Of a stretch of 64,000 bases of DNA, positions 44,174 to 51,558 are shown one piece after another; the first letter of the stretch is position 1, and each line of letters starts with the position of its first letter. Source of the DNA: Deltaproteobacteria bacterium (GTDB lineage: Bacteria > Myxococcota_A > Polyangia > Polyangiales > JADJMO01). The stretch is taken from the NCBI GenBank assembly GCA_025363655.1, contig JANYDK010000083.1, positions 158,717 through 222,716 of the forward strand, in the 5' to 3' direction. Below the pieces are notes generated by a model. It was given only the letters and a program-made list of their open reading frames with translations, was not told the DNA's origin and ran no database searches. The position numbers were made by a program, and so were the translations under genes.

Positions 44174-45187
44174 TTAGTTGAGCTCGTGCTTCGCGCGCGG
44201 GCGCTGGGCCTCGTGGCGACGATCTTCGAGGAAGGTGGCGGTGATTTCTGCTTCGAGCACGCCGAGCAGCTCGTCGGGCAAATCGGGCGCGCCGCCGATC
44301 GAGCGCTCGAAGTTGCGTTGGTAGAAGAAGAGGCGCGCGCACGGCGGGCCGGGGCGCTCGGGGGTGGCGAGGCCGTCGATGAGGAGCGGCGCGCGTGGAT
44401 CGATGCCGTCGGCGACGACCTCGAGCCCTGGCAGCGGCGTGACGAAGACCTCGGCCTGTTCGACGAAACGACGAAGGGCCGGGTCGAGCTTGGCGACCGC
44501 GGCCGTGGCCAGCTGTTCGAAGGCGCTGGTGTTCACGCCCCAGGGGAACGGCGGCGCTTCGTCGTCGAGGATGCGCACCTTGAGGAGGGCCGAAGTCGCC
44601 TCGAGCGGCTCGCCCTGCGCCTCGTGCACGAGACCACGGTAATACCAGGCTTCCGCGTTCTTGGCGTCGCGCGAGAGGACGCGATCGAGGTGAGGGACGG
44701 CGCGCTCGGGATCGCCGAGCTCGAACCACGCGCGGCCGATGAGGAAGTCGTAGCGCTCACCCTCGAAGGGACCGCTGGGGATTCCGGAGAGGGCCTTGCG
44801 TGCGGCAGCGTCGTCGCCTTTGCCGAGGAGCGCGTCGATCTTGATGAGCACCGCGTCGGCGATTTCTTCGTCGTTTTCCGCCCAGCTGATGGCGTCGTCG
44901 CACATGTCGACCGCGTCGTCGAACTGCTGCAGCGGATGGACGAGCACCTCGGCGGCGTTGAGCATCGCGTCGAAATAACCTTCGTCGAGCCCGAGCGCGT
45001 TCTTGTAGTGCTCGACCGCTTCTTCGGCGTCGCCGTTGAGGGCGGAGATGTAGCCGAGGAGGTTGTGGACCTCGGGAGCGTTGGGATCGATCTCGAGCGC
45101 CTGCCGGGCCGAGGCCTCGGCGCCAGGCGCGTCGCCGTGTTGCGCGAGGTCCCATCCGCGGTCGAGGTGGGCGGTGAGCTGGTCCAT
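44174..45187 (-). CDS. TPR protein with a degenerate zincin-like C-terminus
   Basis: 337 aa from the ATG at 45187. Residues 5-200 hold four to five TPR units (AEASARQALEIDPNAPEVHNLLG, AVEHYKNALGLDEGYFDAML, AWYYRGLVHEAQG). The last 110 residues follow the layout of the small Zincin_1 metallopeptidase family (FVEQAEVFVTPLPG..., ARLFFYQRNFER, then LEAEITATFLED), but the expected HExxH is replaced by EAEITATF, so it should not bind zinc or cleave peptides. It has no signal peptide and is presumably cytosolic. The role is unknown. Confidence 0.75.
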   Translation of the reverse strand: MDQLTAHLDRGWDLAQHGDAPGAEASARQALEIDPNAPEVHNLLGYISALNGDAEEAVEHYKNALGLDEGYFDAMLNAAEVLVHPLQQFDDAVDMCDDAISWAENDEEIADAVLIKIDALLGKGDDAAARKALSGIPSGPFEGERYDFLIGRAWFELGDPERAVPHLDRVLSRDAKNAEAWYYRGLVHEAQGEPLEATSALLKVRILDDEAPPFPWGVNTSAFEQLATAAVAKLDPALRRFVEQAEVFVTPLPGLEVVADGIDPRAPLLIDGLATPERPGPPCARLFFYQRNFERSIGGAPDLPDELLGVLEAEITATFLEDRRHEAQRPRAKHELN

Positions 45188-45196
45188 TCGGGCTCA

Positions 45197-45202
45197 TCCC
45201 TA
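45197..45202 (-). promoter_or_regulatory. Putative -10 element TAGGGA
   Basis: TAGGGA(T) lies 9 nt before the ATG at 45187 in the context GCTAGGGATGAGC. The last base departs from the TAnnnT pattern seen elsewhere. Confidence 0.3.
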
Positions 45203-45237
45203 GCACGGCACAGGTCTGGGAGCAGGGTGCAGATGGC

Positions 45238-46701
45238 ATGGCGTCGCCCGCGTCCGAGCGGTATGCGCAGCGTGTCATGGGTCTCATGGGAGCGAGCGCG
45301 AAGTCGAACGAGTCTGCGGACTCGGAGCGAGTGGACGTCGTCGTCATCGGTGGCGGGCCCGGCGGAAGCACGGTCGCGGCGCGGCTCGCGCAGCTTGGGC
45401 GTCGCGTCGTCGTCCTCGAGCGCGCGCGCTTCCCTCGCTTCCACATCGGCGAGTCGCTGCTGCCTGCGAGCGTGCCGGTGCTGAGGTCGCTCGGCGTCGT
45501 CGAAGAGCTCGACCGTCTCTTCGTCCAGAAGCACGGCGCCAGGTTCCTCGACGACGCTGGCGGGCCGGGAAATCCAGCCTCGGAAGCGCAGTACCGGTTC
45601 GTCGACGCCTTCGCCGCCAAGTCGCCGTACGCCTGGCAGGTCTCTCGCGACACCTTCGACGACGTCCTCCTCCGCAACGCCGTCCGTCTCGGCGTCGACC
45701 TCCGCGAAGGTTGGAGTGCGCTCGAGCCCATCACCGAACCCAGTCACGAAGGTGCGCAAGGAACCCGCGTCGTCGGCGTGCGCGCGCGTGACGCCGAAGG
45801 CCACGCGCGCGAGCTCCATGCCTCGGTCGTCATCGATGCTACCGGGCGCGACGGCTTCCTCTCACGCCGCACGCATGGTCAGCACGACACGCGAGGCCAC
45901 CAGCGGCTCCCTCAGCTCGACAAAACAGCCATTTTCACGCACGTTCGTGGTGGTCATCGCAACGAAGGCGTCGACGCCGGGCAGATCGAAATCATCATCC
46001 TCGACGGGCACGACGAACGCGGTGGCCCGGCCGGTTGGGGATGGTTCATTCCCTTTCGAGATGGTCGCAGCAGCATCGGCTTCGTCCTCTCGTCGGCCGT
46101 CGTCGGGCAGCGCCTCGCCGAGCTCCCGCGGCTCGTCGGCGCCGAAGGTCCGACGCCGCGCGAGTACGACGACCTCGACGACGCCAAGTCCGCTCGCCTC
46201 GCCGCGCTCCTCGACGCCGAGGTCTCGCGCTCACGCTGGATGAAGCACCTCATCGGCGACGCTCCACGTGTCGGTCCGGTGCGCGCCGCGGCCGACTACA
46301 GCTTCCGAGTCGGCACGCTCGCGGGTGACGGTTGGCTCGCAGTCGGCGACGCTGCCGGCTTCATCGATCCACTCTTCTCCACCGGTGCACACCTCGCCAT
46401 CGGCGGCGGCGACCTGGCGGCGACGATCATCGACGAGGCGCTCACCGCCGGCGACGTCTCGGCGGCGCGCTTCGACGGCTACGTGAAGGCAGTGCGCGCG
46501 GCCACCGAGCTCTTCCTCGGCGCCGTGCAGTCGTTCTACCGCGGCGAGCTTCGCGATCTCCTCTTCGTCAAGCCACAGCGCACCGTGCTCCGGCGCACCA
46601 TCACGTCGATGCTCGCCGGTGACGTCTTCCACGACGTTCCTCCCATCTGGGCCGCGTATTTCCACGAGAAATTCCCGGCCGCGATGACCGAACCGCGATG
46701 A
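45238..46701 (+). CDS. Flavin-dependent halogenase-like FAD enzyme
   Basis: 487 aa from the ATG at 45238; an in-frame ATG at 45277 would remove a polar extension. FAD-binding GGGPGGS is at 38-44, followed by GESLLP (71-76). Two halogenase signatures are present: W-x-W-x-I-P (W267, W269, P272) and F-x-x-P-x-F-S-x-G (375-383). Lys98 in QKHGARF is a candidate for the conserved lysine of this superfamily. It could also be an epoxidising or reducing relative. No biosynthetic cluster surrounds it, so the substrate is unknown and a free-standing small molecule is likely. It has no ribosome site. Confidence 0.8.
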   Translation: MASPASERYAQRVMGLMGASAKSNESADSERVDVVVIGGGPGGSTVAARLAQLGRRVVVLERARFPRFHIGESLLPASVPVLRSLGVVEELDRLFVQKHGARFLDDAGGPGNPASEAQYRFVDAFAAKSPYAWQVSRDTFDDVLLRNAVRLGVDLREGWSALEPITEPSHEGAQGTRVVGVRARDAEGHARELHASVVIDATGRDGFLSRRTHGQHDTRGHQRLPQLDKTAIFTHVRGGHRNEGVDAGQIEIIILDGHDERGGPAGWGWFIPFRDGRSSIGFVLSSAVVGQRLAELPRLVGAEGPTPREYDDLDDAKSARLAALLDAEVSRSRWMKHLIGDAPRVGPVRAAADYSFRVGTLAGDGWLAVGDAAGFIDPLFSTGAHLAIGGGDLAATIIDEALTAGDVSAARFDGYVKAVRAATELFLGAVQSFYRGELRDLLFVKPQRTVLRRTITSMLAGDVFHDVPPIWAAYFHEKFPAAMTEPR

Positions 46702-46733
46702 GGGCGCTTCTCCCGCGCTCTCTCGTCTTCTGC

Positions 46734-46739
46734 TAGGGT
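46734..46739 (+). promoter_or_regulatory. Putative -10 element TAGGGT of the MlaD-like gene
   Basis: TAGGGT lies 8 nt before the ATG at 46748; AGGAC is nearby but too close to the start for a good ribosome site. Confidence 0.4.
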
Positions 46740-46747
46740 GCCAGGAC

Positions 46748-48238
46748 ATGGCACGGCTCGCCGGCATCACGCAGGGGGCGAAGGTCGCTCTTTTCGTTCT
46801 CGTCCTCGCTGCCGCGAGTTGGCTCGTCTATCGCCAGGTCGCGAAAGACGTCGCGACCAAGGGCGGCGTCACCGTCTACACGCACCTCAAGGACTCGACC
46901 GGGCTGGTCGTCAAATCCAAGGTGAAAATCGCCGGTATTTCCGTCGGCTCCATCGAGTCGATCACGCTCGATCGTGGTGAGGCGAAGGTCGCCATTCGGC
47001 TCGATCCCGGCATCGATCTGCACACCGACGCGACGGCGACCAAGCGCTCGTCGAGCCTCCTCGGCGACATGGTGATGGTGCTCACGCCAGGCTCCGACGG
47101 CCAGGCCAAGCTCAAGGACGGCGACGAGATCGTCAACTCGGTCGAATCGGCGTCGACCGACAAAATCATGGCCGACCTGGCGGTCATCGCCGATCGCGTG
47201 AAGTCGGTGTCCATCCAAGCAGCCAACGCCTTCGGTACCGAAGAGGGTGGCAAGCAGATGAAGGACATCCTCAAGAACCTCTCCGAGGTCTCGAAAGAGA
47301 TCAACGAGACGGTCAAAGAGAACCGACGGAGCGTCACCGAGACGATCAAGAACATCGAGAAAATCACGAACCAGAGCGTGCCGAAGGTCGACAAGATCCT
47401 CGACAACGTCGCGGCCGTGACCGGCGACTTCAAAGATCTCCTCGAGAAGGACAAGACCAAGCTCAAGGGCGACGACAAGAGCGGCATGGCGAGCATCCGC
47501 GACACGCTCGATCGGCTCAACGCCGCCTCGAAGAACCTCGACTCGACGCTCAAGCACTCCGACAACATCCTCGATCGCATCGACAAGGGCGAAGGCACGC
47601 TCGGCCGGCTCTCCAACGATTCGACGCTGATCAACGAGGTCGAGGGCGTCGCCACCGACATCCACGATTTCACGAGCGGCATCTCGCGCGTGCAGACGAT
47701 CGTCGATTTGCGCAGCGAGTATTACGTGCGCAGCAACGGCATCAAGGCCTACGTCGGCCTGCGACTGCAGCCGCGCGAGGACAAGTACTACCTCATCGAG
47801 CTCATCAACGACCCGCGCGGCAAGACGACGATCGATCAGGTCGACACCTACAGCACCGATCCGAACAAGCCGCCCTTCACGCGCGAGGTCCGCTTCGAGA
47901 CGAAGAACGACTTCCGCTTCTCCTTCATGTTCGCGCGGCGGCTCGGTCCGGTGACGATGATGTTCGGCATCCGCGAGTCCTCGGGCGGCATCGGCGGGAT
48001 CTTCCACCTCTTCGACGACAAGCTCGAGATCGCCAGCGACCTCTTCGGCTTCGGCGAGAACGTGCACCCGCGTTGGCGCGAGCGCATCTCCTACGAGTTC
48101 GCCAAGCGCCTCTGGGCCGTGGTCGGCGTCGACGACCTTTTGAACACCGATCGCACCGAGATCTTCTTCGGCGCGGGGCTCCGCTTCAACGACGAAGACC
48201 TGAAGACGATTCTGCCGTTCGCGCCGGTGAAGCCGTAG
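46748..48238 (+). CDS. MlaD/MCE-family lipid-transport protein with C-terminal beta-rich domain
   Basis: 496 aa from the ATG at 46748. One N-terminal transmembrane helix (residues 13-31) anchors it in the inner membrane. An MCE domain follows at about 38-115 (VYTHLKDSTGLVVKSKVKIAGISVGSI). Residues 130-320 are a long charged helix region, likely coiled coil, as in MCE proteins that form a tube across the periplasm. The last 170 residues alternate aromatic strands (SEYYVRSNGIKAYVGLRLQP, FGAGLRF end) and look like part of an outer-membrane barrel. No ABC permease or ATPase genes are adjacent; those partners must be elsewhere. Confidence 0.85.
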   Translation: MARLAGITQGAKVALFVLVLAAASWLVYRQVAKDVATKGGVTVYTHLKDSTGLVVKSKVKIAGISVGSIESITLDRGEAKVAIRLDPGIDLHTDATATKRSSSLLGDMVMVLTPGSDGQAKLKDGDEIVNSVESASTDKIMADLAVIADRVKSVSIQAANAFGTEEGGKQMKDILKNLSEVSKEINETVKENRRSVTETIKNIEKITNQSVPKVDKILDNVAAVTGDFKDLLEKDKTKLKGDDKSGMASIRDTLDRLNAASKNLDSTLKHSDNILDRIDKGEGTLGRLSNDSTLINEVEGVATDIHDFTSGISRVQTIVDLRSEYYVRSNGIKAYVGLRLQPREDKYYLIELINDPRGKTTIDQVDTYSTDPNKPPFTREVRFETKNDFRFSFMFARRLGPVTMMFGIRESSGGIGGIFHLFDDKLEIASDLFGFGENVHPRWRERISYEFAKRLWAVVGVDDLLNTDRTEIFFGAGLRFNDEDLKTILPFAPVKP

Positions 48239-48248
48239 AGAGCACGAC

Positions 48249-49157
48249 TCACTCCGGGTGAGAGGTCACGAACTCGACGGCCTCGCGCATGATTTGGGCG
48301 ATGTCTTCGGAGTACCAGTGGCCGGCCTTGGGCATTGGCCAGAATTTGACGGGGAAGCCGGCCTTTTCGAGCGCGGCGACGGTCTTCTTTTCGCCGCCGA
48401 TTTGGCCACCGAGTTCGCCGGCGATGAGCGCGACCGCGCGCACCTTTGCCTTGCGTAGCGCCGCGGCGTCGAGCGTGACGTTGGCTTCGTTGAGCACGAG
48501 ATAAGGCCATCGGCCGGGATGCGCGAGGGCGAAGCGGACCGCCATGTAGGCGCCGCGCGAGAAGCCGCAGAGGACCGCGTCGTCGCGCGAGATGGCGCCG
48601 GGAAATTGCGCGCTCGCGGCCTCGACGGCGGTCTCGAGATCTTCGTCGATCTTCGACTCCGGTTTGCCCCACGTCGGCGCGTTGTACTGACCGGGACCGC
48701 AGCTCGCGTCGCCGGTCGGACAGACGAGAAAGCCGAGGTCGACGCTGCTCTCCTGCCAGAGACCGCAGGCGTATTCGGGTGGATTGCAGATGCCGTGGAG
48801 GAACGCGATCAGGCGCTGCGGATTTTTCGGTGACTTGGCGGCGATGACGAAGACGTTGCGCGGCGGCTTCTTCCCGTCGATCACGCCGAAGGGAATGTTG
48901 AACGGTCCGGGATCGCGCGGCGGAGGCTCGACCTCGACGATCGGCTCTTCGGAGGCAACGGAGGCCGAGGGAAGCGCCGACGCGGACGGGACGGTCGACG
49001 CGACGGGCGGTGCCTGTGTCGTCATCGCTTCGGTGAGCGGCGCCGGGCGTGGTGTTTTGCCACACGCCAACACGTTCACGAAGAGCGCCACAACGATGGC
49101 GCGATGACGCACACCGAGGTGCGCGCATGTGGCACCGACATGAGGATCGACAATCAC
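48249..49157 (-). CDS. Lipoprotein alpha/beta hydrolase
   Basis: About 302 aa if the GTG at 49157 is used; a GTG at 49112 would begin nearer the signal peptide (AIVVALFVNVLAC). I prefer 49157 because TATCCT lies 6 nt before it, the arrangement seen at other starts here. After the lipobox there is a Ser/Ala/Pro linker. The hydrolase fold shows LIAFLHGICN, nucleophile elbow GFSRGA and a late His (KAGHWYSED). It resembles dienelactone-hydrolase/esterase proteins and the exported esterase at 14352-15347. The substrate is unknown. Confidence 0.75.
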   Translation of the reverse strand: MIVDPHVGATCAHLGVRHRAIVVALFVNVLACGKTPRPAPLTEAMTTQAPPVASTVPSASALPSASVASEEPIVEVEPPPRDPGPFNIPFGVIDGKKPPRNVFVIAAKSPKNPQRLIAFLHGICNPPEYACGLWQESSVDLGFLVCPTGDASCGPGQYNAPTWGKPESKIDEDLETAVEAASAQFPGAISRDDAVLCGFSRGAYMAVRFALAHPGRWPYLVLNEANVTLDAAALRKAKVRAVALIAGELGGQIGGEKKTVAALEKAGFPVKFWPMPKAGHWYSEDIAQIMREAVEFVTSHPE

Positions 49158-49259
49158 GATGCAAGGATATCGGGGCAGGCGGTGAAACTGTGACAGCGAC
49201 GACATGGTGGAGAAGTTCTCCGTCGATTCGTGCACGGTCGGCGTATGCTGCGAGGCGAC

Positions 49260-49505
49260 ATGCGCGCGTTGGGAGTGCCTGTCTGGATGCTGGTGTTGGG
49301 CGCTTGCGTGCTCGCGCCGTTCATCCTCCGCATCTGGCTCGACGCAGAGCGACGTGTGTCGAAGGCGCGTACCGAACGGATGCTGCGTCCGTTTCGGCGG
49401 GTCCGCGCATCCGGCATCCCTCGTGCAGCATCCATCTCCCGTGACCGACGTGACGAATCGGACGACGACCCCCAAGGTCCGCCCGGCTCGCCCGTCGACT
49501 CGTAG
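49260..49505 (+). CDS. Small single-pass membrane protein
   Basis: 81 aa from the ATG at 49260, after GAGGCGAC. One hydrophobic segment (GVPVWMLVLGACVLAPFIL) is followed by a basic, then acidic, polar tail. It lies 49 bp upstream of the amidotransferase-like gene on the same strand. No family is recognised, and it may not be translated. Confidence 0.45.
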   Translation: MRALGVPVWMLVLGACVLAPFILRIWLDAERRVSKARTERMLRPFRRVRASGIPRAASISRDRRDESDDDPQGPPGSPVDS

Positions 49506-49553
49506 CAGCCTCGTTGCAGCTCACGTCGTGCCCGCGGTCGAGAAGGAGAATTC

Positions 49554-50435
49554 ATGGCGCGTCTCTTCGGACTGATTGGCAACCGTGCAGACTTGGCAGG
49601 CAGGGTCCTCGAGCTCGAGCGTGACGCGCTCGCGGTGCCCGAGGGTCTGGTGCCGGAAGGCCCGCTTTCATGGGGCATCGGCTTCTACCAAGGGGGCGAG
49701 GTGCTCCTCCGTCGTCGGCCGAACGACGAACGCAGCGCGCTCGATCTCGCCAAGTTGGCGAAAGATCTCCGCTCCGATCTCATCGTCGGACACGTGCGCG
49801 CGGCCACCGTCGGCGGGATGCGCACCGAGAACACGCACCCGTTCCGTTATCGCGAGTGGCTCTTCGCGCACACCGGCTCCATCCTCCGTTGGGAGCAAAT
49901 CAAGCTCCGCCTCCTCGACAGCATCCCCGAGTTCCTCCGCAAGAACGTCCGCGGCGACACCGACAGCGAGGTGCTCTTCCACGTCGTGCTCTCGTTCCTC
50001 TTCGACGCGGGTCGCCTCCAAGATGGCGCGCGCGCCGATGCCCGCACGGTGTCGGCGGCGCTCTCGTCGACGGCTTCGCTCCTCGATCAAATCGTCGCCG
50101 AAGAGGGCGGCCAGCCTGGATTCGCCCTCAACGCGCTCCTTACCAACGGTGAGATGCTCGCCGCGCTCCATCGCACGGGCGACAACCACTCGTCCCGCAT
50201 GGCGATGCGCGTGGTGCATGGTCGCGCCGACATGGACTTGCTCGTCGCCGACGACGCGCTTCGACGGGTGCGGTTGACCGATCCGGGAGCGCTCCGCTTC
50301 GCCATCCTCGCCAGCGACTTCGCCGAGGGACAGACTGTCGGCGAAGGCGAGAGCCCTTCCTCGTGGACCCCGCTTCCGCCTCGTGCGATCGTCGTGGCGA
50401 CCCGCGATGCCGATCCTTCGGTCGAGACCTTCTGA
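49554..50435 (+). CDS. Class II glutamine amidotransferase-like protein lacking the catalytic cysteine
   Basis: 293 aa from the ATG at 49554, with AAGGAG 7 nt upstream, which fixes the start. The fold follows the YafJ/GlxB type: N-terminal RLFGLIGN, then IVGHVRAATVGG, ENTHPFRY, FAHTGSI, and GDTDSEVLF. In active enzymes residue 2 is the nucleophile Cys exposed by Met removal; here it is Ala (M-A-R). The oxyanion-hole Asn of HNG is also changed (HTG). It is likely a non-catalytic binding protein. Its end overlaps the following lipoprotein gene. Confidence 0.85.
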   Translation: MARLFGLIGNRADLAGRVLELERDALAVPEGLVPEGPLSWGIGFYQGGEVLLRRRPNDERSALDLAKLAKDLRSDLIVGHVRAATVGGMRTENTHPFRYREWLFAHTGSILRWEQIKLRLLDSIPEFLRKNVRGDTDSEVLFHVVLSFLFDAGRLQDGARADARTVSAALSSTASLLDQIVAEEGGQPGFALNALLTNGEMLAALHRTGDNHSSRMAMRVVHGRADMDLLVADDALRRVRLTDPGALRFAILASDFAEGQTVGEGESPSSWTPLPPRAIVVATRDADPSVETF

Positions 50436-51087
50436 CCTGATCAGCGCCACGTCGTGGGGCTCTGCCCTCGCCTGCCTCGTGCTTCTCGTGGGTGCTGGGT
50501 GTGGAGCGCGTCCGCTTCGCACGAGTGAGGCGCGGACCGAGTCCGATGCTGGCGCGGTGCCGGTCGATCCGGTCACCAGCCTTCCGCGCCCAGCCGACTT
50601 GGCGAAGGCCGGCGACACCGTGGCCGCGCTGCGGACGCCGCTCCCCGAAGCTGCGGTCCTCGGCGTCGTTCGCCACCTCTTCGAAGCGTTCCATGCCCGT
50701 TCGACCGCGCCCATCGAGCCCGACCTCGACGAGCTCATCGTCGACATCCGCGAGGCGAGCAGCCTCCCGAGCCCGGGCGATCGGATGAAGTTCTACTTCT
50801 TGACCGATCTCGCCACTCGGCTGAAGGGCGCGCCGTTCGATCAGCTCGACCTCGAGCAGATGTACCACTCGCAAGAAGTCGAGCTCTACGCGCGGGAAGA
50901 CCTCGGCATGCCCGGTCGTCCGCAAAGACCGAACGCGATGGGGCCCGACGACGTGCTCGTGCGCATCCCCATCGCGACGCCGCGGCTCGGCGCCGACGTG
51001 CTCTTCGGTGAGGAAATTCGCCTGCTTTTGCGCCGTGAAGGGACGACCTACCGCATTCACGGCTACTTCGAGAGCGTCCCGCGGTGA
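50407..51087 (+). CDS. Lipoprotein of unknown function
   Basis: 226 aa from the ATG at 50407, overlapping the previous gene by 29 bp. The signal peptide ALACLVLLVGAGC ends in a lipobox. The mature protein is an alpha/beta domain with charged helices (VVRHLFEAFHARS, DELIVDIREASSL) and a C-terminal strand pair (IRLLLRREGTTYRIHGYF). The family is not recognised. Its stop overlaps the thioesterase start (GTGA), so the three genes from 49554 probably form one transcript. Confidence 0.75.
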   Translation: MPILRSRPSDLISATSWGSALACLVLLVGAGCGARPLRTSEARTESDAGAVPVDPVTSLPRPADLAKAGDTVAALRTPLPEAAVLGVVRHLFEAFHARSTAPIEPDLDELIVDIREASSLPSPGDRMKFYFLTDLATRLKGAPFDQLDLEQMYHSQEVELYAREDLGMPGRPQRPNAMGPDDVLVRIPIATPRLGADVLFGEEIRLLLRREGTTYRIHGYFESVPR

Positions 51088-51539
51088 GCGTCGAGCCGCC
51101 TCTGGCGTCGTCTCCCGCGCCGTCGTTTCCTTGTCGCGTCGTCGTCGCCGTCCAATGGGGCGACGTCGACATGATGCAGCACGTGAACAACGTCGTCTTC
51201 TTCCGCTGGTTCGAGACCGCGCGCACCACGTACTTCGCCGAGGTGAAGATGAACGAGCTCCTCGGGGAGGGCGTCTATCCGATCCTCGCCTCCGTGCGCT
51301 GCGACTACCGGGCGCAGCTCCGCCATCCCGGGCGCATCTCGGTCGAGTGCTCGACCACGCGTGTGGGGCGTTCGTCGTCGACGCAGGTGTATCGCGTCGT
51401 CGACGTCGAGAGCGGGCAGGTGGCCGCCGAGGGCGAGGGGACGTGGGTCTGCTTCGACTACCGCGCGCAGAAGTCGAAGGTGCTTCCGGGCGACGTCGTG
51501 GCGGCGCTCGAACGCTTCGAAGGCCGCGCGCTCCGCTGA
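51084..51539 (+). CDS. Acyl-CoA thioesterase, 4HBT hotdog family
   Basis: 151 aa from a GTG at 51084 that overlaps the upstream stop. The hotdog fold and 4HBT active-site segment are clear: WGDVDMMQHVNNVVFFRWFETAR, where the first Asp and His-Val-Asn-Asn are typical, then VRCDYRAQLRHPGRISV. It should hydrolyse acyl-CoA thioesters in the cytosol; chain specificity is unknown. It converges on the F1-like gene with 19 bp between. Confidence 0.9.
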   Translation: MSVEPPLASSPAPSFPCRVVVAVQWGDVDMMQHVNNVVFFRWFETARTTYFAEVKMNELLGEGVYPILASVRCDYRAQLRHPGRISVECSTTRVGRSSSTQVYRVVDVESGQVAAEGEGTWVCFDYRAQKSKVLPGDVVAALERFEGRALR

Positions 51540-51558
51540 CGGCGAAGACGCCAGTGGC

